A stretch of DNA of 64,000 bases from Rhyacophila brunnea (GCA_022495005.1 JAGYXB010000106.1:62001-126000), one strand, 5' to 3'. Numbered from the stretch's first letter, positions 37,201-47,729 are shown. The notes: generated by a model not told the origin, from the sequence alone. Numbers and translations: made by a program.

Positions 37201-40200
37201 GTTGCAAGTGAAGGAGCAGATATGCCGTGAACTAAATCCAACTCATTTTTTATTTCCTTTGCTGTTAACCCTTTTATATTAAAATGTTTAATAACAGCTC
37301 TAAACTCAATTTCTCCATTTTCCATTTTTCCATTTTCCACAAGCAAATTTTTTTTTTAAATGTACGAGAAACACACAACAACCCGACCAATCTGATTGAA
37401 ACTTAGCAGCATACTGAATCGGTAGTGCCGCTGCATGAAAACAAACCGCTTACAGTACTAGTCGCGCCACCTGTCGGCTTTTCTAAGGACTTATTGACCC
37501 ACCCTCGTACATTAAAAATATGTCATGGATAATAATTATTATCTTTTGATCATTCTTTTATTGACACATTGTATACCTGAATGGTTTTTTATTGGAATTC
37601 AGTTTAAAATCAAATAGGTACTTGGAACTCATTAAGAGTTCGCTTTCACAAATAGAAAAATACTTGTAGTGGTCAGTTATTCCGTTTACTCGTCGGTTAT
37701 TCTTTGTGGATCTGGTCTTCTCCAGCTTCCGTTTCCGTCCAAATTAAAACCACTTCTCTCCAGTTTTGTATTACCCTATACTATCTATATATAGTATATA
37801 TATATATATATATATATATGACACTATATATCCCTCCATCTTGTACGAGGTTGACCAGCTCTTCATTTTCCTCGTCACTTTTTTGTGATGCGGAACTCAT
37901 CCATCTTATGTCATGGTCCAGCCGTCTTACGTGGCTCAACTTGATTGATGACTGAAAATATATTGATCGTTGTTGTCTCACTGTCACCGACCGGATTATG
38001 TTGTCATCAATGTGTTCGATAGCTGTTTCTGCTGAAATAAGTCCAGCACTCTTTCCATGTTTTTTGTCATGCACCAGGTTTTCAAGCTATTATGATAACT
38101 AGGGTTACATGTAAATCATACGTGTTACATTACACCATAACGCCAGCTGTGAGTATACTATACGGTCATCTCTATAGCACTGAGATGAAAAAAATACACG
38201 TTGTTCTTAGGGCATTGTAGACAATAATGTTCCAATTTTTTTAGATCATAACCTAACCTAACTAAACCTAATAAATAATCCAGTGTATCGGCTATTTTCA
38301 AAATTTGTTTGCCGCTGGCATCCTGTAAACCGACGAAAACCGTGTTTTACTTAGACATGAATTTTATCTCAGTACTACACGACCCAAAGAGGTTGGACGG
38401 TCCTTATTATACGACCATATATTTCCGATATAACATTTCACAGTGAAGTGTGATTCGGCGAACTGCATAATTATTATGTACAAATTTCCATACAGGGATA
38501 ACTAGTCTTAGATTGAAAATATTTCAGAATCGCACAACACAGAGCAATAATAATTATTGCTCTGTGTTGTGTGTTAATGCATAGTGCATTAATTATTAAT
38601 ACCCACACATAATGAGTTTTATCACTTGGTAATAAAAAATTGCTTTACGACGTTCATTTCACTCTCATAGTGAGCTTTATCAAATATACTTGAAAAGCAA
38701 GAATAAAAAGACGTGTGTCGTAAAGCAATCTTTATGTGCAGTGAATACCAATTGGAAACTCATTTTATAAATATGTTACCTTCCTAATTCATTTTTTCCA
38801 CATTCAAGATATTTGGTGAAAGCGTGGCATCAGGCTCAAAGCGGATCCGTGATGACCCCCACTGTGAAGTATTTCACGAAAGCGGTTAATAAACAATATC
38901 CTAGGTGGACGACCTCTCTTGATGGGATAATACAAGCTTTCCAAGTAATAGCTGCTGGGTTAGTAATTAAAAAAAATACATATTTTATTTTGATTATTCT
39001 TCTTAAGGGGGGACATGCTCGTCGAAGGTCAAAATTGAGTTTTTATTGTATTTTCAAACCATGATCATGGACACTCCTTAAACGTTGTAGATGATCTATT
39101 TATATAATTTTGAAGCCTTATTATCCTTTATAGTTATTTGAAACATTTGATGACTGCATGAAGTATTTTTGGTACATAAAATAGTATTCTTTTAAACCTC
39201 TCGCTCTAATGTTTTAGAATATAGTCATATTTCGGTACATAACTGTGCAGTGGTGTTAAGATTTTTTACATTTATTAATTTTTAAACGCATTTATAAAAC
39301 CATAAGTATAATTTAATACGAGATAATTTTTGTAAAATATTCACGATAAACAATTATATTGATAATCTCTGTGATCCCAAATTTGACAAGAATATGACAT
39401 TTTATTATTCAAAAAATCGGCAAGATTAACACATTTGAAGATGATTCTAAAGATACTTATTATAAAGCTATGTCTTTGACCATTCAAGTGTGATAAACAT
39501 CCTATGAATAATGATTGCTTTATAATAATTATTGACCTAAGAATAAGGTAGTGTTTTTTTGATATACGCCATTTCTTTTGACATTCCCCAGTGGTTAAGC
39601 TACAACATGCGGCCGTAGCCATAAATTGACAAACTATAATTGAAGTAGGGAGTAAAATGATATTGACGCGCGTGTTTGAACATGTACCGTTTAAAAAAAA
39701 ATAAAAAAAAATTCGGTTAGGTACATGTTCAAACAAGCGCGTTAACATAATTTTACTCCCTACTTTAATTATAGGTTGTCATTTTATGGCTACGGCCGTA
39801 TGTTGTAGCTTAACCACTAGGGAATGACAAAAGAAATGGCGTATTTCAAAAAAACACTACCTTATTCTTAGGTCAATAATTATTATAAAGCAATCATTAT
39901 TCATAAGATGTTTATCACACTTGAATGGTCAAAGACATAGCTTATATTAATAAGTATCTTTAGAATCATCTTCAAATGTATTAATCTTGCCGATTTTTTG
40001 AATAATAAAATGCCTAATTCTTGTCAAATTTGGGATCACAGAGATTATCAAAATAATTTATTATCGTGAATATTTTACAAAAATTATCTCGTAATAAATT
40101 ATACTAATGGTTTTATAAATGCGTTTAAAAATTAATAAATGTAAAAATCTTAACACCACTGCACAGTTATGTACCGAAATATGACTATATTCTAAAACAT

Positions 40201-43200
40201 TAGAGCGAGAGGTTTAAAAGAATACTATTTTATGTAACAAAATACTTCCTGCAGTCATCAAATGTTTAAAATAACTATAAAGGATAATAAGGCTTCAAAA
40301 TTATATAAATAGATTATCTACAGCGTTTAAGGAGTGTCCAGGATCATGGTTTGAAAATACAATAAAAACTCAATTTTGACCTTCGACGAGCATGTCCCCC
40401 CTTAAGAAAATTATGGAATTGTGATGTAACATTTATTTTGTACGATTTAATATTTTAGAAAGGTGTCCACCAGCGCTGAAAATATTGCCAAACGAGTGAA
40501 GAAAGGAATAAGTCATGAGGATGCATGGAACATGACTTCGGTTCAACTGGTTGGCGCTGCTGAGGTATTTATATACCATATTTTTGCAAATGTATTTTAG
40601 ATTTTGATTGTTTATTTATGGTTAATAATATTCCTTTGCCTTTTTGCGAACAATTTTTATAGGGATTGTGTTGGTATAAGTGCATTTAATTTAGAGATAT
40701 TTAGTTTTTCAAAATTCATTTAAAAAATGATGATTTAGAAAATAGAAAATTAAAGGTCATCGGAGTGTAGATATTCAGAATGCAGATGATATTTTTGTTT
40801 TCTACTAATGTGTCAGATGTAAAAGTATTACTTTATTTAGTCTGCGGTTTCCTTGTTAAAAAGCCTTTCAATATAATGTGATGGAAACTAAGTAATGTCG
40901 ATTTTATTAACCTGTTCAGTCAGTTCAATTTTTGAAATAAAATAAATCACTTTCAAACTAATATATTATATAGTGATGAGAATTTGTAAAATTTCCTAAA
41001 TCAATATGTTTCTTGTCTTTTTTGTGAACATTTTCACACTAAAATGAAAAATATTGTTTTTGAGATTATGTATATATGAACAGACAAAAAACAGAATATG
41101 ATGTAGAAAAGATGTGAGTTAACTTACTTGTTCTTCACAGTACATACAAACTTAGGCGAATTAACTCGTTGATGTTACTCTCCAAGATAAAAAATATATT
41201 CGTTGTGAACGAATTTTGTATGTTTGCTTTTTTATAGGCTCATTGCCGGAGCATGGTGATTGAAAAGTTCAGCGAACAGATGCACATAATAACATCGAAG
41301 GTGTCGGCCTCTTTGAGAGAGGTCCTATTAACTTTTGTGGAATTATATGCCGTCTATTGGGCACTCAAATGCTCTGGAGATCTGCTGAGAGTAAGTTGTT
41401 ATATAATTATATTATTATACAATGTCAAAGTAATGAAGCCTTACGTTGTATCGTAAATATTATATTCACAGATAGGGTCTTTCTATTTTAGAGGCCTGCA
41501 AAATCAAAACTATTGGGAAGAAAATATAAAATGCTGGTTTTTGTCGATGATTTTTAATATATATCGTTTATTAATTACAAAAATTATTTAACAAAGCCAC
41601 GTAAAGTCATGTGTTAGCGCCAGAAAATTTAGCTATTATTTCGAAAAAGTAACTGGAAATTTTTTTATGTTTATTGTTACCAGTTTATTTATATTACACT
41701 ACATCAATTTCTTATGGGTCACATGGTCATATTATGGGTCTCCAAGGGTGGATGTTGTATTAACAGATTATTTTGTTTTTATGATAAATGGATGTTGGCC
41801 ATTTGCTTAATCTATTAGATCTATACTCTGGGTCGAAAAACAGAGATTGAAAAAACAACATGTCAATTTGCCAGACCTGAGACCCATGACATTATAAGCT
41901 GACTCGCTACTGTTCACCCATCATGGGTGTTTGTTTAGTTTTAATCATTTTTAGTGGGTACATCCAATATATTATAATCTTTCTCCTTTTATATTTACAT
42001 GTACTGGTAAAATATTCAAAACGGGATAATTGATACTATGTCTATGTAAAAAAAATGAGATTTTTTATATTATGTACTGTGAACAAGCTATGTATTTTTT
42101 CCAATGGTGTTGGCATCTGCAACTCCTGCCACCCTCTATTAAAATAGTCTGGTCACAGAAACATACTAATGTATCCTTTTATTTGACTATTTTTTTATTC
42201 AAAGAATAATTCACAAGATTTAAGAATGTAAAATTCTTTTTATTGAACACACATAATTTGAAAAGACTTCTGAGAAATATATAACCAATAGAAAAAAATA
42301 TGACGCCACGGGTGGGCGCCAATCCCAAGATACGCAGGTTCGAATCCTGCTGGGTGTCGTATTTGTTTCAAAAAGATTTTTTCTATTGGTTATATATTTC
42401 TCAGAAGTGTTTTCAAATTATGTATATTATTTTATTATTACGATAAAATTATTAATAATGTATATTTATGTTTATATAAGTACTTATTAAACATTTTACT
42501 TACAGCACCCTCATTGGCTAACGGTTTTTATCTGAATTAACATAACCAACCTATCCTTATGATCCAACTGCAATCAATTTGGTTTTAAAGTATTGTACTA
42601 CAGTCCCAGTTCAATTGGATTGTAATGCAGATGGGTCAAATAATATAGCAAAAATGTATGAATAATAAGAGTTTAAGGAATATTATATTTTATTTTAGTT
42701 CACCACTATATCCCAGAAAGGAATTGACGAATTGCAAAGTTGGTTAGAGGAACTACTCGCTAAAATTAGACCAAATGCAGTGGGAGTAGTCGATGGATTC
42801 GATATATGCGATGAGGTAAATACATGTTTTATACAAAACGGACGAACAGTAGATATCAAACAACTTCCAACACTTAGCCGGGTCGCACATCAAACTCATC
42901 TAGACTGTAACACGTTAAATTTGTTGGCATAGATTCCATTCTATTTTACAGTGCACTAGTTACCTTTTAAGTAAGTACTAGTATACATCGTCGGTGTTTT
43001 GTAAAAAGGGCGAATCAACCATTTTGGCGAAATCGAAATTTTAATGAAAATACAATATGTACCCCATTAGCTTTGTTGTGTAAAAACGGCGAATTTTTAT
43101 CTCCACAGGAAAGTACTTAAAAACGATAATCGACTAAAATTTAATTAATTAAAATTACGAAATAAAAAGCAAATGTGATATATTAGGCCTTTTAAAATAT

Positions 43201-44603
43201 TATATAATAATACCGATTATAATGACAGTATTCTTTCTAAGCTTTAAACTTGTTAGATATTTATAATCTACAGGTAATAAACAAATAAATGTCAAAAGTT
43301 AAAAATCCTCCTCCTGTAAAGTAGCATTTTGGTTAATTCGCCCTTTTTACAAAACACCGACGACATGATCGCCGCATGACTGCAGGAGCCTGTCAGTGTC
43401 AGATCACGAGAGAGCAAAAATGAAGAATTAATGGCTTTGATCATAAATATTATATGAAATGACATTTCAGGTTTAGAAATATCCTTCCGACAATGTACAC
43501 AATATTTCCGGAAATACAAATCAGTTTCTTAGTTGGATATGCAATGACGTTTTGACAGGTGGTGGCAATGTTTCATTCTCGTGGCAGAGATTTGCAATAT
43601 ATTTAGCTTGCAGTTTGATTTATGGCTATGTTGATGTCGAGTCTAATTTCAGTGTGCATTGGCGCCTTATGATTATTATTTGAAATCGATCACACGTGAC
43701 TAAAATTATTTCGCGAAACGGCTCGCTATCTTCAGTTTTCTAAACCTAATTCAAACCTAAAATTCTAAATTTTAGAAAACATAGACTCTAACGAAGAACA
43801 TGTTATAGCTACAAAGCAAAGAATAAAAAAATTATTAGCTTTTGCTATGAAGAAATTCTGCATGAAAAAAGAAGGCATTGCATCGTCAGACAAATTTCTT
43901 AAATGTTATGAAGCCATCGACATCGAAATAACTTCTTTACGCAACTCATTTATTTTTTTAATATTTTGTACATATTACTATGTACAAAGAACTGCAATAT
44001 TATTAAATATTTTTCTTAATCCCAATTAAACAAAATTTATACGTATTATATGCAAAGTTGTACCCCGACTTACGCGAACTTGATTTAAGCGATTTTCGTT
44101 AGACCCACCTATAGCGTAACTTCGGGGTATTACTGTAAATGAATCAAGTTTTTTTTTTTATAAGTACTCATTTTATTACAGAATTTTTATTAACTTATAT
44201 TTCTTTAGTTCACAAAAATGGGTTATTTCAAATGAAAGTCGTGCACTGAGGATCCCGGGATTTCGGAATCAAAAAAGTCAAGCTGAAACTAAAGTTTCCG
44301 GGCTTGGAATTCATAATACCTACCTTGTTTGAAAATAATATCAACCATCCTATTAGGAATTAGTAATTATAATAAGAATTCATTCAAATTCAACTCTGTT
44401 TTCGACAGGCTGTATGCTTTGGTCCAACTGGTTCATATAAATTTGCTTCCCATTATCAGATACTGTCTTCAACACTGGGCTCCTATGATGGAAGGGTATA
44501 TGAGAGACTCATGGAAGAAGCTGAGAGGAGTCCGCTGAACGCAGAACCTGTTAATAAGTCATTCCACTTGTACTTGAAGCCTTTGATGAGGTCACAGCTG
44601 TAG
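22257..44603 (+). CDS. Peroxisomal acyl-CoA oxidase (ACOX1-type), complete, 13 coding exons
   Basis: Exons: 22257-22380, 22599-22764, 28042-28210, 30045-30168, 30297-30541, 31452-31612, 32838-33000, 34360-34550, 38809-38958, 40459-40564, 41238-41390, 42699-42815, 44460-44603. All junctions are AG/GT, phases agree, and the total is 2013 bases (670 residues, normal for the family). It is an FAD enzyme that oxidises acyl-CoA to trans-2-enoyl-CoA with release of hydrogen peroxide, the first step of peroxisomal beta-oxidation. Motifs: [15 protein letters not shown] at the N terminus (as in ACOX1, not ACOX3), [11 protein letters not shown] near residue 150, KWWPGGLG near 190, RYSAVRRQ near 320, MACGGHGY near 412, and CTYEGEN near 434-440 with the catalytic glutamate at about 436. 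The protein ends in SQL, a weak variant of the SKL-type peroxisome signal. Introns carry many transposons. Confidence 0.96.
22922..25106 (-). mobile_element. Non-autonomous LTR retrotransposon with two LTRs
   Basis: Near-identical direct repeats 22922-23385 and 24641-25106 (464 and 466 bp) flank a 1.25-kb GC-rich interior. The insertion is bounded by a 4-5 bp duplication (agggc at 22917-22921 and 25107-25111). On the minus strand the LTR begins TGTGACACCCCC, and the interior begins with a TGG-initial primer-site-like block (tggccccagtcaacgtggg). That orientation is inferred. No protease, RT or integrase motif is visible in the interior, so this is a TRIM/LARD-type copy. The LTRs differ at few positions, so it is young. 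Confidence 0.8.
23540..23790. repeat. GC-rich degenerate tandem repeat inside the LTR element
   Basis: Two units of about 120 bp share cggatgcagcact, then gtggttcgcgg, a cc.accgta stretch, then gctgagagagga and cgtcgc.cccagcc. They are far more GC-rich than the surroundings. Read on the minus strand, both give a similar short peptide frame (LGAT..SL and VLHP.LS), which may or may not be coding. Confidence 0.65.
26170..26335. repeat. Imperfect inverted repeat, GC-rich
   Basis: The arms at about 26178-26234 and 26268-26328 pair imperfectly: the blocks gtgcacaacccaaatgtataac and (complement) gtgcaactcaaacgtataac correspond, flanked by GC-rich tips. A MITE is likely but the boundaries are unclear. 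Confidence 0.45.
27858..28004. mobile_element. 147-bp MITE with perfect TIRs, TA-flanked
   Basis: The terminal inverted repeats are cagtaaaaacgaaacaatga and onward (24 bp), perfect at both ends, with TA at 27856-27857 and 28005-28006, as for Tc1/mariner-type MITEs. It ends 37 bases upstream of ACOX exon 3, so it lies across the expected branch-point/polypyrimidine region's upstream flank. Confidence 0.85.
29470..29770. repeat. Two copies of a 60-bp dispersed repeat
   Basis: The blocks at 29480-29555 and 29697-29768 share atttcttttat, then cttcacaagatt and gagaatgtaacattctttat. A third copy lies at 42190-42247, directly left of the fold-back with the tRNA-like centre. The family is not recognised. 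Confidence 0.65.
30899..31282. mobile_element. GC-rich PIF/Harbinger-like MITE, 384 bp
   Basis: TTA at 30896-30898 and 31283-31285 flanks inverted repeats of about 31 bp (gagccgggccacaccgggcg at the left; one mismatch at the right). A three-base TTA duplication is characteristic of the PIF/Harbinger superfamily. There is no coding capacity. An (ATT)n run at 31187-31205 lies inside. It is in ACOX intron 5. Confidence 0.7.
31740..32081 (+). other. Unrecognised open reading frame in ACOX intron 6
   Basis: An open frame on the ACOX strand runs from about 31740 to a stop at 32079-32081, with an ATG at 31764 (105 codons). It is rich in charged residues and has no family motif I know. An AATAAA lies at about 32167. 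It may be the last exon of a nested gene, a processed fragment, or chance. A minus-strand frame overlaps its upstream part (31561-31809). It is not part of ACOX, which reads correctly when the whole interval is spliced out. Confidence 0.3.
35566..36078 (+). mobile_element. pogo/Tigger derivative with transposase 3' end
   Basis: The tips are cagtataacg at the left and, as complement, ctgtataacc at the right, each flanked by TA (35564-35565 and 36079-36080). Inside, 35708-35899 encodes the acidic C-terminal tail of a Tigger-type transposase ([17 protein letters not shown], then [16 protein letters not shown]) ending in a stop. The DDE domain is deleted. In ACOX intron 8. Confidence 0.65.
36209..37507 (-). 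mobile_element. mariner element, 1299 bp, with TIRs and TA duplication
   Basis: The terminal inverted repeats begin cgagggtgggtcaataa at both ends (about 29 bp, one mismatch), with TA at 36207-36208 and 37508-37509. The length is that of a full mariner. It encodes a damaged transposase on the minus strand. In ACOX intron 8, opposite to ACOX. Confidence 0.95.
36340..37346 (-). pseudogene. mariner transposase, frameshifted, catalytic Asp lost
   Basis: The N-terminal paired-type helix-turn-helix ([33 protein letters not shown]) and WVPRLL linker are intact, then VDETWIHH gives the first catalytic Asp. A frameshift lies near 36785, and others near 36590 and at the C-terminal side. The second catalytic block reads HQNNARVH, so the Asp of HQDNA is Asn here. 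[17 protein letters not shown] preserves the third Asp (DD34D type). The copy cannot be active. Confidence 0.92.
37792..37828. repeat. (TA)n microsatellite
   Basis: A run of alternating t and a of about 30 bases. Confidence 0.9.
38247..38345. repeat. Short TTAGG-like tract and dispersed repeat
   Basis: Three cctaa units with one interruption begin the stretch, followed by a block related to 19690-19765 in opposite orientation (aataatccagtgtatcggct and a catcctgtaaaccgac end). Confidence 0.5.
38533..38571. repeat. Near-perfect 39-bp hairpin
   Basis: The arms cacaacacagagcaataa pair with their complement across a 3-base centre. It is in ACOX intron 8, just left of the fold-back MITE, and may belong to a MITE terminus. 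Confidence 0.7.
38610..38766. mobile_element. Fold-back MITE upstream of ACOX exon 9
   Basis: The left arm (aatgagttttatcacttgg.. attgctttacgac) and the complement of the right arm (aatgagtttccaattggt.. attgctttacgac) pair over about 45 bases. It ends about 40 bases upstream of the exon at 38809. A single terminus of the same family lies at 11895-11945. Confidence 0.6.
39003..40405. mobile_element. TTAA-flanked 1.4-kb near-palindromic fold-back element
   Basis: TTAA at 39003-39006 and 40402-40405 flanks an element whose left arm (39007 to about 39690) and right arm (about 39720 to 40401) are inverted copies nearly 700 bp long, joined by a roughly 30-bp A-rich centre. Tips read ggggggacatgctcgtcga. 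No coding potential. In ACOX intron 9, so a transcript would carry a large hairpin before splicing. A half copy is at 22914-25810. Confidence 0.9.
41775..41935 (-). mobile_element. tRNA-derived SINE, diverged copy
   Basis: Its body (atggatgttggccatttgct, then gagacccatgacat) matches the SINE at 9181-9345 in the same orientation. The pol III boxes are degenerate. In ACOX intron 11. Confidence 0.55.
42251..42423. mobile_element. Fold-back element with a tRNA-like centre
   Basis: A 47-bp arm at 42251-42297 pairs with 42377-42423 with a single mismatch. Between them, 42302-42359 has a perfect T-arm (gcagg-ttcgaat-cctgc, 42334-42350), a perfect pol III B-box (ggttcgaatcc, 42337-42347) and acceptor-like ends that pair in 6 of 7 positions. 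At 58 bases it is too short for a normal tRNA, and I cannot place a normal D- or anticodon arm. In ACOX intron 11, next to the third copy of the 29.5-kb dispersed repeat. Confidence 0.75.
42989..43367. mobile_element. MITE family B, full-length copy (about 380 bp)
   Basis: Inverted ends cgtcggtgttttgtaaaaag at the left and the same as complement at the right extend to about 35 bp. The tetranucleotide acat flanks both sides (possible duplication). A left-truncated copy is at 15400-15650. In ACOX intron 12. Confidence 0.8.
43770..44135 (+). mobile_element. Tigger-type element fragment
   Basis: An open frame from about 43770 to a stop near 44030 encodes a Tigger-like transposase tail ([18 protein letters not shown], then [16 protein letters not shown]). 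The right tip, read as complement, is cagtaataccccgaagttac, followed by TA at 44136. The left tip was not found. In ACOX intron 12. Confidence 0.6.
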
Positions 44604-45001
44604 CCTAAATACTTATGGATAGTTCGATTGCAAGTGAAGCGAGGTCTCTCTTATTAAAATGGGTTTTAGATAGAATCGGGTACTACTATTTATTTAAGTT
44701 AATATTTCTTTTGAATATTACAAATTTTATTGATACGAATATTTTGTACTTTCGTTAAGTTTATAATTTTAATATTGGATTGATTACATTTAATATTATG
44801 GTGATTTTATTAAAATTTTACCATGTACATACAGCGAATGATATTAAATTAATATGTGTATGTAGTGGTTATTATTTTGTATTTTAGGTTGCTATCCATT
44901 GCTATGTATGATTTTTATAAATGCATAAATATATGCACTCCTTATGCTTATATAGATATAATAGAAAGAAATTTCAGTAAAAATCTTAATAACAGTTATA
45001 T

Positions 45002-45280
45002 GTGTCGCGGATTTTCAAAACCCGCTATAAACACTTTTTCATTATTTTGAGAAAATCAATAAAAACTTTTGGAACTAAAAAGGTTTTTGAATGTTTCAGT
45101 AGTGTTATAGCGGGATTTGATAGACACATTGATTTTCTTTCAAAAATGACAGTTAATCGTAGCGGCTTTTGAAAGAGGCGATAAAATTTTCACGCAGAGA
45201 TTTTAATAACGAATCTAACGATATATATATCTTAATTATTTCAAAAAAGTGTTATAGCGGGTTTTGAAATTTAGCGACAC
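45002..45280. mobile_element. MITE in the ACOX 3' UTR
   Basis: The ends gtgtcgc..ttcaaaacccgctata and complement pair over about 35 bp. A third partial copy of the terminal motif (tgttatagcgggatttgata) lies inside near 45105. It is 400 bases past the ACOX stop and before its likely poly(A) site. Confidence 0.65.
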
Positions 45281-45761
45281 ATATGTATTATTTTAATCAT
45301 TCATAGACAACGGTTAGGTAAATAAGTGATTTAATTGGCCGACAGTTGTGTCCAAATATAAAAATTCCCTAAATATTTAGAATAAATAGTATTGTCACAT
45401 ATGGAAAAACATGGAAAATTAACTGTTAGATTTTAGGTATGAACCATCAGAAATGACAATTATTGAAGTCATTACAATAATATAAATCCTAACCATTCAC
45501 TGGTATTATAAAATAGCACAAAATTGATGATAGACTACTGCAATGAATTTTTCGGCAGAAATCAGTCAATGAAATTAAATGAAATTCTTTTGGATAATTT
45601 GAAATATTGCTCATTGTAATAATTCTTCGTTATTATGTAACAGTATTTATTAGATATGTAAGATAGTGCAATTGTTTATATTAATCTGAATAATACCTAT
45701 GGATGTGCCGGAACATGAGGCTGTGCATTTGAAAATTATTTTTTATACTGTTGACTTTATA

Positions 45762-45782
45762 AATAAAATATTATAAAATAAA
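45762..45782 (+). terminator. Candidate poly(A) signals of ACOX
   Basis: Two AATAAA hexamers lie at about 45762-45767 and 45777-45782, 1.16 kb after the ACOX stop codon. Confidence 0.5.
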
Positions 45783-46083
45783 GTGCTATTTTATTAATTT
45801 ATTTTCATTACCAACTTGACAGACAATAAAATATTGCTGTTTTCTCCTTCTTGGTGTTGGACAGTTGTTGCTAGGTGTATCAAAAAACGACAAGTGTGGC
45901 TCTTGTGTAAAACTGACATATATACTTCATTAATCATTAATCATATAAATTTAACGCTTATATTCATTTTTCTTATGTTTCATCAGTATATTTGAGGAAA
46001 TGATTTTGTGTTTCAGGGGTAAACAAACATTGAAAGTCAAATAATATTGAAATAAAACAGTCCTGATTGGGTGTAAAGGAGTA

Positions 46084-46089
46084 TTTATT
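46084..46089 (-). terminator. Candidate poly(A) signal of syndecan
   Basis: tttatt on the plus strand is AATAAA for syndecan. If used, the syndecan 3' UTR would be about 1.65 kb and end 300 bases from the ACOX 3' end (tail-to-tail genes). Other hexamers occur closer to the stop. Confidence 0.4.
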
Positions 46090-47729
46090 TACAGAATCGG
46101 CAATTACAGTAAATACTATTCTAGACTACAGCTTCTTTAACTGCTTATTATTAAAAACATCTAAATTACAATATTTTGTTAACAAAACACTGCGCAGACA
46201 TTTTCTACACTTTATATCTAATAAATATAAAATGCACTAAATTTAAAGTTTATGTTTTCGTGATGGCATACTAAAGTTTTATATTTTATTAGGATAACAC
46301 AAAATAATATAAAATTGTGATGTTTAAAGAAAATATTGAGAGAAGCATAAATGAAAAAAAATTAATTACATTTTGAAAATGGCAACAATAATATTTATCT
46401 CTTATAAATTGTCTACAAATATTGATTTCTTAAAATTTAAATAAATGGACGAAACATACACACACCGATATCATACATAAGTTAAAGGTTTAACTAGTAA
46501 AGAATTATACAGAGCTATTAATTCATTAGGCGATCGATCCCAATGGCACACCTTCCACGAAATGAAATAATAAAATTACGTTAGTCTGTTCAAATTATAA
46601 TAATTAATTACAATGAAGGGTGTGACACTAGGACGGTTTTATAATTTAGACCTGTTCATACTTTCATCTTCCACACGGGGCGGGGGTCACAATTCTAACA
46701 TAAAATGTTATGTTTACATAATATTCATAATAATTACGACCTAGGACTGTATTCTAAAAATTGTTACAGTATGTAGTCAATATAAATTGAGTGATAAGTT
46801 CTTCATATAAAAATTATCATCTTATGTCAATCCCAAAATACTCCAGGGAATGTGCGTAGAATGTTAAAATTGCAATACATATTTAGAATTCGCATTAAGA
46901 AATATGGTCGTAAACATATTTTTGATAATCTTGTGAAAATTCAAACAAAAATCTGATGGAATGTTCAATTCTCTCATTCCAAGGAAATACAAAAAAAAGT
47001 CAATGAAAATATAAAATTTGCACGATAATGTACATGTTGAGGAGGGGGGGGGGGGTCAGATAACAGATAATATAATATAAACTAAACATAAATGTCACCA
47101 ATGCCTTTTAAATGTTTGTTCCTTAATATTATCAGAACTTAACGCTTAAACTTACTTATTTTGAAATAAATAATTTCGTAAAAGTGAACAGTCAATGATA
47201 GAATAAAAACCGTAAGACAGTAGAAAAATGAGAAAGTAGAAGATAGGAATTGAAAACATAAAAAATCTGGGTTAAATAGAATTTACATTGAAAGATATGA
47301 CGTGAACGTCTCAAAGGACTTGTTAATCTAACAAAATCGTCTCGTTTCCTAATTGGTCATGTCAAAACAAGTGTATGGAGAGAGACCGCGCCCTCGAGAG
47401 CGAGAGTCTCTGCCGCAGAAGACGATCTCCGGATTTCCATGTGGCGGGTTTCGTCAATTCATCAATCAATTAAGGAATCACTGCAACTTTATAATTTTAT
47501 TATCAACAAAGTCTTTAAATTCGCGCAGCACGTTACGAGCGTGAAATTGAGATGGCACACGGACACATAAATATTATTTTCTCGTTTCGTATCTTTGGTT
47601 CTCGCCATTTACTATTCGCTCATTTGATAAATTTGAGAGTTCAGTTCGTCATTGCTTATTTTTTACGTATAGCATCTTCGGCGAATAAATGTTAGATTAG
47701 AAGTGGCCCGAGGGTAGAGCGAAATGGTC

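Noticed and set aside
38533..38571. Hairpin as a terminator or miRNA precursor
   Set aside because: It lies beside a fold-back MITE in an intron. The 3-base loop and 18-base arms are too small for a miRNA precursor.
39003..40405. CRISPR-like or segmental gene duplication
   Set aside because: The structure is a single inverted repeat with TTAA ends, and no spacer array or gene is present.
42302..42359. Functional tRNA gene
   Set aside because: Only the T-arm and parts of the acceptor stem are good. At 58 bases it lacks room for normal D and anticodon arms.
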